In this document: positions 8,641 to 16,816 of the stretch, one piece after another
Layout: every line of letters begins with the position of its first letter
How positions within the stretch are numbered: the first letter of the stretch is position 1
NCBI GenBank assembly: GCA_035307785.1
Contig: DATGHS010000333.1
Location: 1 to 25,244 of the forward strand
DNA: 25,244 nt
Source: DATGHS01 sp035307785
GTDB taxonomy: Bacteria; Planctomycetota; Planctomycetia; Gemmatales; Gemmataceae
Reading direction: 5' to 3'
Notes under the pieces: generated by a model
The model's input: the letters and a program-made list of their open reading frames with translations, nothing else
Databases searched by the model: none
Told to the model about the DNA's origin: nothing
Program-made: the position numbers and the translations under genes

Positions 8641-9456
8641 TCAATTCTTTGGCAACCGCTGCCACAAAGCCCAGATTTCCTGCAAGTGGTGCATGTGATC
8701 GGCACCGGTGGCACCGGTGAAGCCGTAGATTTCCAGTTGCTTGCTGCGGAATTGTGATTGCAACTTCAAGCGTTCCGCGGGCCACTCCACAGCGGCTTTC
8801 TCGCGCTTGCCTTTCAGTTCGGCAATAAGATAGTCGGCCGTTTCCCCAGTGCTGGCATAGCCATCTGGCTGCAAGTCGCAATGCGAGAGGATCATCCATT
8901 TCTTTCCTTCGGCCGCAAGCTTTGCGAATTTCAGAAAGCCCGCCATTTGCTCGGCATTGACATGATGCTGGGCCGGATCACCGGCGTAGCTGGCGTAGAT
9001 CGTATCGGCCAGCATCAGGACATCGATCCGATTGAAAATGGATCCATCCTTCAGCATCTCGCGCACACCGCCGTAGTCGGCGCTGAATGATGAAACAATG
9101 ACGCGGGCAAAGGCGGGTTTGTCGACGAGTTTTTGCTCTGTCAATTTGGCTTGCGCTTCATCGAGGATGCGCGGAAACGACTTCCCATCTTGAAAGTGCT
9201 TGGCGTAAACGGACGACAGGCCCGGAATCACGACCGTGACGAGCACGCCGGAGTGCCCTGAGCGCGCGAAGTTCGCTTCGGTGACATTAGCGGCGCCATG
9301 AAGATGCAAGTAAAGATTGAAACTTTTGTCGCCCGCCCGGAAGCCTTCCGGTATGAAAAGCTGGCCATCCGTGAGAGCAATGCGTTGGCCCTTCGGCGGC
9401 GCCGGCGGCGCGGCCGGACTGAGCGGGACCAGCAAGATGAAAGCGGCAGAGAACAT
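8641..9456 (-). CDS. Secreted alpha/beta-hydrolase-like protein
   Basis: The product has 271 residues from MFSAAFILLV, whose ATG overlaps the stop of the upstream DUF3179 gene by one base (TAATG), indicating translational coupling. Residues 1-17 form a Sec-type signal peptide followed by a Pro/Ala linker. The body looks like a divergent alpha/beta hydrolase: an early strand with LYLHLHGAAN (49-57, oxyanion-type HG), a possible nucleophile elbow VSSFSADYGG (S125), an acid candidate in LADTIY (D151) and a C-terminal His in GADHMHHL (H254). The elbow is not a canonical GxSxG, so catalysis is uncertain. The open frame extends 122 codons upstream, but that part is a shadow of the DUF3179 gene. Substrate unknown. 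Confidence 0.7.
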   Translation of the reverse strand: MFSAAFILLVPLSPAAPPAPPKGQRIALTDGQLFIPEGFRAGDKSFNLYLHLHGAANVTEANFARSGHSGVLVTVVIPGLSSVYAKHFQDGKSFPRILDEAQAKLTEQKLVDKPAFARVIVSSFSADYGGVREMLKDGSIFNRIDVLMLADTIYASYAGDPAQHHVNAEQMAGFLKFAKLAAEGKKWMILSHCDLQPDGYASTGETADYLIAELKGKREKAAVEWPAERLKLQSQFRSKQLEIYGFTGATGADHMHHLQEIWALWQRLPKN

Positions 9457-10508
9457 TATTTGCCATAAATTGCCGTGTTCGGAAACTCGGCCGCCCAGGC
9501 GAACCATTTGCACATCACGGCGGGCACTGGCACCAGCGTGTAGCCCTTGAGTTCGCCTTCCGTACAGCGGCCACAGATGTCGAAGCGCGAGCCGGTCTTC
9601 GTGTCCAAAAATGGCGCGTCGGCCGATTTTCCGTCGGCGACTATTTCTAGCCCGGTTTTGGTGGCCTCGATTTCGCCCTCGACGCCAAGCTTCGTCGGCG
9701 GCTTGTGTTTCGCCGCAGTGGGCAGGTACGCTGCTGCTGATCGTATTGATGATTGCCAAAGCACCACAACCGGTGATTTCGGGTCCGAATTCTCGTTTCC
9801 CACAGCAAATGGTCCCAGGCACTCCAGCATCGCTAACGGAAACGCCACCGGTTTATCTTTGCGGTCGATGCCGAGGACCATTTGTTCGGGCGGGTAGCGT
9901 GGATCCGCTTTGCCGCGCGATTTCAGCGAATCCTCATTCGGCTTCGCCGGCACTTCGACCGGCACATATTTGTCATACATGTGATACGCCACGCCGCCGG
10001 GATAGTGCTTCACGTACCAGCCCCAGTTGGCTTCCACCGTCGGCCAGAATTCTAGTTTCTCGCCCTTGCGCGGGCCATCGAATGCGATGCCGCTGAGGCA
10101 CGAGAACAGCGTGCCGTCCTTGTGCTTCATGACCATGACGCCGTTGCGCCAGCCGTGGAAGCGATAATCGTAGGATGCGGGAAAACCGCGAGCATAGCCG
10201 GCATCCGGGTCATACACGAAAGTACCGTAGGAATCGCTGATCACGCGGTACGTGTTCAAGAAGAAGCGGATCGGAATAGCGCCGCCGTCGTATTTGCCGC
10301 GGGTCCAAACCAGAACCCGGTCGTCGTCGCGCAATTCCTTCGAGCGCCGTTTGGCTTCGTCGATGCAATGGGAACAGTTGGGATTGACCAGCGTCTGAAA
10401 CGCATCGGGCTTGGCGACAAGCTTCGGCGCAACCGGCGGCTCGCCGGCGCGAAGCGCTGCGGAAACCGAGAAAAGGACCAAACCGACTAAAACGGCGGCA
10501 TTGCGCAT
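9456..10508 (-). CDS. DUF3179-type secreted protein with two CxxC motifs
   Basis: The product has 350 residues with a Sec signal peptide (MRNAAVLVGLVLFSVSAALRA) and a clear AGGAG ribosome binding site 7 bases before the ATG. Two segments resemble DUF3179. The first, about 60-175, has DDDRVLVWTRGKYDGGAIPI, then GTLFSCLSGIAFDGPRKGEK. The second, about 208-350, has MVLGIDRKDKPVAFPLAMLE and the family-like ending FAWAAEFPNTAIYG. Cys pairs lie at C45/C48 and C312/C315, which might bind metal or form disulfides. DUF3179 proteins are extracytoplasmic and of unknown function. It is the first gene of a two-gene unit with the hydrolase-like gene, overlapping it at TAATG. Confidence 0.78.
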   Translation of the reverse strand: MRNAAVLVGLVLFSVSAALRAGEPPVAPKLVAKPDAFQTLVNPNCSHCIDEAKRRSKELRDDDRVLVWTRGKYDGGAIPIRFFLNTYRVISDSYGTFVYDPDAGYARGFPASYDYRFHGWRNGVMVMKHKDGTLFSCLSGIAFDGPRKGEKLEFWPTVEANWGWYVKHYPGGVAYHMYDKYVPVEVPAKPNEDSLKSRGKADPRYPPEQMVLGIDRKDKPVAFPLAMLECLGPFAVGNENSDPKSPVVVLWQSSIRSAAAYLPTAAKHKPPTKLGVEGEIEATKTGLEIVADGKSADAPFLDTKTGSRFDICGRCTEGELKGYTLVPVPAVMCKWFAWAAEFPNTAIYGK

Positions 10509-10641
10509 GGGAGAATCTCCTGGAAAGGCTCATTGGCAGAGTATTCGCGCACCGGGGGAACCGCAAGCGCATGAAGGATACGGGGTCATTGCAAAATATT
10601 CTGGCGCTCGTTAGATTAACCAGCGCGGTGCCCGTTTTCCG

Positions 10642-12105
10642 CTACTTGCTGTCGGAGCCCAACTCTTGGATTTCAATATTGCGAAACCGTATCTCGCCAT
10701 TCCGTATCATAAAGCCGATTCGACCCGAGAGTCTATTTAGGCCAGGCGCCGGGTTTTTCGCGGGACGCGTCTGGTTCAACATCACATTGAGTACCACGCG
10801 ACCGTTGACAATGACCCGAAGGTGCTGGCCCTGCATTTCGATTTCCATGGCATCCCATTCTCCCAAAGGCTTGAGCTCGGCGGCTCGATCAGGCAACAAG
10901 GGAGGTTGGATAACGCTATGGGGCGACCAGACCAATGCGCCTGTGCCGTCCCGATCCTCGGGCTTGCCAATCCATATACTAAGGTGAAACGGCGAATCCT
11001 TCTTTGCATCTGGCATGGACTTGCGTGCGGTTTCGTGCGGCACGGCTCGGACGACAACTGCGCCATTGGCACCGTCGGTGATGCGCTGGAATTGGAAACT
11101 CAGATGAAAGTTTTTATAGTCCCTCTCGCTCAACAAGTAGCCGTTATCGGCAGGGTCTTTCGTAAAGACAGTTTTGCGTCCACGGGCGCATAGCTCGCCG
11201 TCCCTCACCGTCCAAGCGCCGGGATCGCCGCTATCCACGAACCACCCATTCAAATCTTTGACGTTAAAGAGCGGCACGAATCCGCCGCTCTTGGGGACGG
11301 TGCTTTCCCCGACAGGTTTGCTGGAAGTGCGTCCGATGCTTTCCGCCGGCGCCCCCGTCCCTTGACCGGGTTCGAGCGGAGGAGATTCCTTGCTCCTGAA
11401 GATGCCGGCGGCCCACAGGGCAACCACGCACACTATTAAGATGCCCGCCATTGCCGCTGCCAGAATCGGCCACGAGAGTTGCAACCCGCGCGGCTTGGCC
11501 GCCGCTGGCGTCGCGCGCTTTCCAGCCGCGACCGACTCCGTTTGCAGGGCGCGCGGCTGACGTTCACTCCTCCCCGTCGTCTGGGCGTTTCCGCTCTCCT
11601 TCTTTGTTCCGTGTGACGCTAAACGTGCCGCCGTACGTGATTCCGGCGCGGCGCCGGCACCGGGGCGGACCCCGAGTGCCTCCAAGGCTGACAACAACCG
11701 CGGCAGCCATACGTCCGGCGACTCGGCATGGGCATCGATCCACTGGCAGCCAACCAAGCAATAGCGAAAGCGTTCGGGGATCTCTATAGCCGGGGTGATC
11801 CATATCGGCACGTAGGCACGGCAGCCGTACTCCCAGTACACCAGCATTTCGCGGTGGACGTTATCGGAAGCGAGCGAATCGGGCGAGCAGATAAGGAGGA
11901 CGACCCGTGCGTGCTCAAGGGCCTGCACGATTTGCTCACCGTAGTATTGTCCACCGAGAATGCGGTCGCCGTCGCGCCAGACCGATACACCGGCCTGTAC
12001 CAAAAGCCGCTCGATCGGGACGACGCGGTCGGCATCCTTGCTAGCGTAGCTAATGAAGACATCGGGCTGAGTCTTCGTGTTCCGTGCCTCGTCAGATGAG
12101 CCCAT
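10642..12105 (-). CDS. TIR domain-TM-DUF1080 fusion protein
   Basis: The product has 487 residues from an ATG preceded by GGGGAG 6 bases upstream; a TTG six codons earlier is a weaker alternative. Residues 14-145 are a TIR domain: PDVFISYASKD opens strand A, VSVWRDGDRILGG follows the second strand, and LLICSPDSLASDNVHREML carries a Glu (E86) at the position of the catalytic Glu of NAD-cleaving TIR domains. A Ser/Ala/Arg-rich linker leads to one membrane helix at about 212-235. After a Pro/Gly linker, residues 274-485 match DUF1080 (3-keto-disaccharide hydrolase/LamG-like beta-sandwich): FVPLFNVKDLNGWFV, then NFHLSFQFQR, then SGRIGFMIRNGEIRFRNIEI. The TIR part would be cytoplasmic and the DUF1080 part outside. 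NADase activity is inferred. Confidence 0.88.
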   Translation of the reverse strand: MGSSDEARNTKTQPDVFISYASKDADRVVPIERLLVQAGVSVWRDGDRILGGQYYGEQIVQALEHARVVLLICSPDSLASDNVHREMLVYWEYGCRAYVPIWITPAIEIPERFRYCLVGCQWIDAHAESPDVWLPRLLSALEALGVRPGAGAAPESRTAARLASHGTKKESGNAQTTGRSERQPRALQTESVAAGKRATPAAAKPRGLQLSWPILAAAMAGILIVCVVALWAAGIFRSKESPPLEPGQGTGAPAESIGRTSSKPVGESTVPKSGGFVPLFNVKDLNGWFVDSGDPGAWTVRDGELCARGRKTVFTKDPADNGYLLSERDYKNFHLSFQFQRITDGANGAVVVRAVPHETARKSMPDAKKDSPFHLSIWIGKPEDRDGTGALVWSPHSVIQPPLLPDRAAELKPLGEWDAMEIEMQGQHLRVIVNGRVVLNVMLNQTRPAKNPAPGLNRLSGRIGFMIRNGEIRFRNIEIQELGSDSK

Positions 12106-13074
12106 CGGAAACTCCCCGCTCAAGCGAGCAAAAGTCGCGCTAAGAGATTACACTATTGGTAACAACAAAAGGCCAAAAGGGAAAAGACCAAGCGTAACAT
12201 CGCGAATTGTTTTTGGCGGCAGCGGGCGGGAGTGGTCTCAGGGAGGAAACGTCGGCACAATAAGGCCATGGAGTTCCGGTGGCACCTTACTCATCTCTAC
12301 CCCGATAGCCAGCGCAATGAGGGGTCAAGCCTACCGCCGCCGAGAACGTAGGCGCGTGCATTTTTTTCCCCGCGGCCTCCGGTAGCCGACTTGCATTCAT
12401 GGGCGCTTTGACAATCTCAAACCGGATCGTACGTTTGTCGGGGCAATCGCGCCGCCGTGCGACCGGCGCGAACTGGCTCGAACCGTGTAGCACGTGCACG
12501 ACGACCAACGAGGCGCGCCGGTCCCCGCATTTCGGAACATGCAGAATTCACCACCAACTCGGCAACCAGCCTGCTCACCATTCACCAATCCTGTACCCGA
12601 ACCTATGACCGCGCTCATACCCGCACCGGTTCATTCGCGCGCTCACTCACTTTTCGACTTTTTTCGACCAAGTGTGCGAAGGTGCCTTGTGCACGCCGCA
12701 AGTGGCTGCAATTCCAAGAGTTTCCCGCAATGGATTCGGTTTGCAACGCGCCCGGAAAGTCGAAAAAAGTCGAAATGAACGGCCGAAAGAGGACGACACG
12801 CGCCGATTGCTTTGCGTTCCTGAATTCGGGACAGGCTCCGGCGCTTGGCATTCAACCCGGTCTGTTTCAGGGTGCCAACCGTGACCGGTTTTTGCAAAAA
12901 CGGGCGCAACGCGGTTTGCCGTATGGCATTCCTGCTGCTGTACTTGTGGCCAAAAACGAGAAAGAAAAAACTGGAAATAACCGGTCATTTTGTGTCGCGC
13001 CAACATCGAGCAAGGGCGCTGATCGCACGTCAAGCGGCGTGGCGGGCGCTTGCTTGCTTCGGCATAATAACCGC
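12106..13074. other. 970-bp region between TIR and helicase genes, no gene supported
   Basis: The two flanking genes are divergent, so this stretch must hold both promoters. Open frames exist on both strands, but they lack ribosome binding sites, have atypical Arg/Thr/Cys-rich composition and show no recognisable domain. The long plus-strand frame that joins the helicase frame at 12457 is open only by chance, because the helicase domain starts cleanly at 13075. The region contains A/T-rich motifs and a 17-bp inverted repeat (12652-12668 with 12759-12775). It could be a decayed gene, a regulatory zone or a non-coding RNA locus. Confidence 0.5.
12652..12775. repeat. Spaced 17-bp inverted repeat
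   Basis: TTTCGACTTTTTTCGAC at 12652-12668 is the exact reverse complement of 12759-12775, 90 bases apart. Each arm is itself two close copies of a TTTCGAC unit. Confidence 0.7.
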
Positions 13075-14451
13075 ATGGAAGATTCGCAACTGCAACTGCG
13101 CTACGACGGCGGCAGCATCGTCCTCGAAGGCGGCGCTGTGGCAATCCGCGAGAGCCTGCCCGGCTGCCGGTTCGATCCGCGCATCGGCCAGTACCGGGCG
13201 GAGGCGCGCTTTTATCGACCTATCGTCGAAGCACTTCGGCAGCGCAAAATTCCCTACACCGATTCCGCCCGCGCTTATGAACCGGCGCAATGGAATTTGA
13301 AGAGCGACCGCGAGCCGTTTCCCCATCAGATCGAAGGACTGGAGACTTGGTGGCGATCTGGTGGGCAGGGGGTCGTCGTTCTTCCAACCGGCACCGGCAA
13401 GACCTTCCTGGCACTGCTCGCGATTCAAAAAGTCGGCCGGCCAGCGCTGGTAGTCACGCCCACTATCGATTTGCTGAATCAATGGTACGGGCAAATGAAA
13501 GACGCCTTTGGCGTGGAGGTCGGCCTGCTCGGCGGTGGGAATTACGACCTTCAGCCCTTGACCGTGTCGACTTACGATTCGGCCTACATTCACATCGAAC
13601 GCTGGGGCAATAGATTCGGCCTGCTTATTTGCGATGAATGCCATCATTTGCCGGGGCCGAGCTATCAGTTGATCGCGGCCGGCAGCCTGGCACCGTTCCG
13701 CCTCGGCCTCACTGCCACGCCGGAGCGAGCCGATGGCCAGGAAGTGCTGCTGTCCACATTGCTCGGCGACATCGTGTACCGCCGCGAAATCACGCAACTG
13801 GCCGGCGAGTTCCTGGCCGAATACCGCACACTGCGGGTTTATGTCGATCTCACTCCCGAAGAGCAACGGCTCTATCGCGAAAATCGCGAGAAGTACCGAG
13901 CATTTGCTTTCTCGCGCGGCATTTCGCTCGGCGGAGCCAATGGCTGGCAGCGCTTCATCGTCGAGTGCAGCCGGACGGCCGAGGGGCGGGCCGCATTTCA
14001 GGCTTATCGCGAGCAGAAGCGCATCGAACGCGCTCCCGCCGCCAAGTTGGCCAAGCTTGCGGAGCTTTTGGATAAGCATCGCTTAGACCGAATCTTGATC
14101 TTCACCGCCGACAATGCGACCGTGTACCGCATCGCTCGGCAATTCTTGGTGCCGGCCATAACGCATCAAACGAAAGCAAAAGAGCGGCGGAAGATGCTCG
14201 AGCGCTTTCATTCCGGTGAATACTCAATCATGGTCACGAGCCAGGTGCTGAATGAAGGGGTGGATGTGCCGGCCGCCAGCATTGGCATAGTGCTGTCGGG
14301 TACAGGAACGACGCGCGAGAACGTGCAGCGCCTCGGCCGGCTCTTGCGGAAATACGGCGATAAACAAGCACTGTTGTACGAGGTGATTGCGCGTGGCACG
14401 GCCGAGGAATACACGAGCGAACGGCGGCGCCAGCATCGGGCGTTTCAGTAG
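13075..14451 (+). CDS. XPB/Ssl2-like SF2 DNA helicase
   Basis: The product has 458 residues. The N-terminal 75 or so residues (LQLRYDGGSIVLEGG, then FDPRIGQYRAEARFYRPIVE) match the damage-recognition-like N-terminus of archaeal and bacterial XPB proteins. The two RecA-like lobes carry superfamily 2 motifs: PTGTGKT (104-110, Walker A), DECH (187-190, Walker B), LTATPER (motif III, 212-218), TSQVLNEGVDVP (motif V) and QRLGRLLR (418-425, motif VI). XPB-type helicases unwind or translocate on double-stranded DNA in repair and often work with the Bax1 nuclease. Here no Bax1/DUF790-type gene lies next to it: the upstream neighbour is the divergent TIR gene and the downstream gene is convergent. The ATG is inside a longer frame; I see no strong ribosome binding site before it. 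Confidence 0.9.
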   Translation: MEDSQLQLRYDGGSIVLEGGAVAIRESLPGCRFDPRIGQYRAEARFYRPIVEALRQRKIPYTDSARAYEPAQWNLKSDREPFPHQIEGLETWWRSGGQGVVVLPTGTGKTFLALLAIQKVGRPALVVTPTIDLLNQWYGQMKDAFGVEVGLLGGGNYDLQPLTVSTYDSAYIHIERWGNRFGLLICDECHHLPGPSYQLIAAGSLAPFRLGLTATPERADGQEVLLSTLLGDIVYRREITQLAGEFLAEYRTLRVYVDLTPEEQRLYRENREKYRAFAFSRGISLGGANGWQRFIVECSRTAEGRAAFQAYREQKRIERAPAAKLAKLAELLDKHRLDRILIFTADNATVYRIARQFLVPAITHQTKAKERRKMLERFHSGEYSIMVTSQVLNEGVDVPAASIGIVLSGTGTTRENVQRLGRLLRKYGDKQALLYEVIARGTAEEYTSERRRQHRAFQ

Positions 14452-14454
14452 TTG

Positions 14455-16611
14455 TCAATTCGCCGGCGGTAGCTGCTCTCCTGCAGGGTCGACCTTCTCG
14501 CTCTCGACCGGTTCAGTCGACAACGCGGTTTGCAATTCGACATATCGTTCCGGGGCACGATGCTCGCTTCGGCCAAACACGCGGGCAAAGCGCGAAACCA
14601 GCAGACTCCAAGACAGAAATATGCCAAGCAAGAACACGGCCAGGCCCAAGATGGCGCCGACCACGACCTTCACTTGGTATTCGCGCAACTCCTGCCATTC
14701 GACAAGGTCTCGGGTTGCCGCCATTCCCAGCACGAATGGCGGTGTACATCCGAGTTCCAGAGCGGCGAACCATTGCATCACTTCCCGTTCGTCGGGGTCC
14801 ATTCTGCCGAACGCCGCAGCCGGCAGGAAACAGCACAGGCCGGTGGCCACCCAGTGCCCACCAAGCATGAATATGGAAACGAGAAGCGTGGCGGCCGTTG
14901 AGCGAAAGCTGTTGCGGCAAATCGTGGAGAACCACAGCCCCACGAATGCAAAGAAGCCGGCGTAAATGAACCACGAAAGAATGACCAGCGACACGCCAAT
15001 CCCATTGAGCCCGCCGGAAACGAAGCCGATGAATAAGACCAGGCCGAGCCAAATCCAGCCGCGGCGCACGCTAAGCACACTGCCGAGCCACTTGCCGAAA
15101 ATGATCTCCCGATTGTCGAGAGGCGACGCCAGTAGCTCATCGAGTGTCTGCTTTGCGCGCTCGCCGGTGATGCTGCCGGCCGCCCGGACCGCAACGGCCA
15201 GCAGCAACAACGTGCCCAACGCTCCGCTCATGCCGCGGGTCCAGGCGTTCATCTCTTCCGTGTATCGGTCCCAGGCATTGGAGTTGTAAGTCTGCCATGA
15301 ATTGTGCGGATCACGAACCGAGAAGTAGCTATCGAGGTTCGCAAAGATGCTGTCCCAGTGCTCGGCAGTGATTTGCACCGGCGGCCAGAACGACGCCAGC
15401 ATCAACAGTAGAATCACGATCCGCGCCACCCAATGCATGCGCAATCTGGGTTCGGCGAATACTTCTTTCCAGACCATAGGCCTGGCGCCGACGGGGCGTT
15501 TCCAACGAAACCAGTGGCCGCGGTGCTTGCGCACTTCACCGCCGCTGCTTTGCGCAATGGCCACAGGTCGAAGCCGGAGCATCGCCCAGAGCAGACAGAC
15601 TACCGTCAAGCCAACGTGAAAGATCGCGTATTCCTTCAAGAGTTGTGGCATAACATCGTTGAAGGAGCCTTGCGTCAGCAGCTGTTTTTCCAGCGTGCCG
15701 ATATGCACGAAGATGTTTCCAGCTCCGATGGCGTCAATCATATCGTAACCATAAATCAATTTACCGCCGACGGTGACTGACCATTGCGCGAACTGGGTCA
15801 TGCGCAGCAATTGCGCCAGGCTGGAAAGTACTATGTAGCCCGCCGCCGAGAGAAACGTGGTAACGATGGCATCGCGGGAGCGCTTGAGCATCGCCGAATG
15901 CCAGATGCTGACTGCCGCCAGACTCAGGAATGTAAGCCCGGTAGCCGCAAAGCCGACGAACAGCAGCCCCGGATCGATGCCGCCGAGAAGTTGCAGCATC
16001 GCAATGATCGGCAGGCCGGCCAGAAGGAAAAGCGTCATATTGGCGAGCCGGCCGGCGAGCTTGCCGAGGATGATTTCGCGGCTGCGCAGGTCGGTCGCCA
16101 GCATGAATTCCAGCGTGCGCTGTTCCTTTTCGGAACTGATGGCCCCGGCCACCATCAGCGGGGTCAGCAGGCAAATCAGACCGAGTTGAAGAAAGAAGAA
16201 TACGCGAAACAGGAATTCCGCCATCTCCGCCTGGCCCTGGAGCGACCGGTCGTTCAGGTCCAACTCTTCGCGCAGCAGGAAGGGGTAACTAACCGCGAAC
16301 AGCAGAATGACGGCGTAAACGGTCCGCGCCAGATGAACCCGCCGCCGGCTGCCGCGCAACAGTTCGTAGAAAAAGACCGGGCCGAAGAGCTTGAGGAGGC
16401 CGCGCCGGAGCAACATCGCCAGGCCGAGCAACCATGCCGCCAGCAGTACGACGCGCTGTTCCGGCGACCAGTTCTCGCTGAAATACCACCCGGCCGCTCC
16501 ACCCGCAACCAACCCGATAAAGCCGAGCCGTTCTTGCCACGACTGGCGCGTATTGGACCAGGCGAACTGCCGCCGCAACCAACCGCCAGCAATGAGGAGC
16601 CGCGTTTTCAT
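14455..16611 (-). CDS. Duplicated ABC-2-type transporter permease
   Basis: The product has 718 residues with about twelve membrane segments arranged as two homologous halves. Each half starts with a cytoplasmic block (GPVFFYELLRGSRRRVHLAR at 77-96; RPMVWKEVFAEPRLRMHWVAR from 377). Each half also carries the ABC-2 signature loop: SSEKEQRTLEFMLATDL ending REIILGKLAG (159-187), and TGERAKQTLDELLASPL ending REIIFGKWLG (482-510). These proteins form the membrane part of ABC exporters for drugs, lipids or polysaccharides, and one polypeptide with both halves could serve as a full pore. No ATPase gene is adjacent in this window, so the partner must be encoded elsewhere. Its stop codon is 3 bases from that of the convergent helicase. 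Confidence 0.87.
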   Translation of the reverse strand: MKTRLLIAGGWLRRQFAWSNTRQSWQERLGFIGLVAGGAAGWYFSENWSPEQRVVLLAAWLLGLAMLLRRGLLKLFGPVFFYELLRGSRRRVHLARTVYAVILLFAVSYPFLLREELDLNDRSLQGQAEMAEFLFRVFFFLQLGLICLLTPLMVAGAISSEKEQRTLEFMLATDLRSREIILGKLAGRLANMTLFLLAGLPIIAMLQLLGGIDPGLLFVGFAATGLTFLSLAAVSIWHSAMLKRSRDAIVTTFLSAAGYIVLSSLAQLLRMTQFAQWSVTVGGKLIYGYDMIDAIGAGNIFVHIGTLEKQLLTQGSFNDVMPQLLKEYAIFHVGLTVVCLLWAMLRLRPVAIAQSSGGEVRKHRGHWFRWKRPVGARPMVWKEVFAEPRLRMHWVARIVILLLMLASFWPPVQITAEHWDSIFANLDSYFSVRDPHNSWQTYNSNAWDRYTEEMNAWTRGMSGALGTLLLLAVAVRAAGSITGERAKQTLDELLASPLDNREIIFGKWLGSVLSVRRGWIWLGLVLFIGFVSGGLNGIGVSLVILSWFIYAGFFAFVGLWFSTICRNSFRSTAATLLVSIFMLGGHWVATGLCCFLPAAAFGRMDPDEREVMQWFAALELGCTPPFVLGMAATRDLVEWQELREYQVKVVVGAILGLAVFLLGIFLSWSLLVSRFARVFGRSEHRAPERYVELQTALSTEPVESEKVDPAGEQLPPAN

Positions 16612-16668
16612 GCACTGGCAATGTACCGGCGGGAATGAAGGGCTTCAACCGTGGTGAACGAGGGGTTT

Positions 16669-16698
16669 ATTTTGCGTCCGTTTTGCACCGTGGTGCAA
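16669..16698 (-). promoter_or_regulatory. Candidate promoter with overlapping palindromic operator for the permease gene
   Basis: A perfect 16-base dyad, TTGCACC-GT-GGTGCAA (16683-16698), lies 72 to 87 bases upstream of the permease ATG. On the minus strand its first half provides a -35-like TTGCAC (16698-16693), and a CAAAAT -10-like box (16674-16669) follows after 18 bases. An operator covering the -35 would suit repressor control. A further ACCGTGGTG copy lies at about 16649. Confidence 0.35.
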
Positions 16699-16816
16699 TG
16701 CCACATCTTCGTGGCGGAGAATGGGTTATTTCCGTATTGCACGCAGCACCCCACCCCTTTGGCGGGATTTTCAGAGCAAGCTTAGAATAATAGTGATCAT
16801 TTGACTACTAAATATG

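Noticed and set aside
9457..9822. 122-codon N-terminal extension of the hydrolase-like protein
   Set aside because: It overlaps the DUF3179 coding sequence in another frame, and the TAATG start gives a clean signal peptide.
12457..13074. 206-codon N-terminal extension of the helicase
   Set aside because: The composition is not protein-like, and the XPB-type N-terminal domain begins right after the ATG at 13075.
13030..14079. Minus-strand frame of 349 codons opposite the helicase
   Set aside because: It is the complement of a gene with all helicase motifs and shows no domain of its own.
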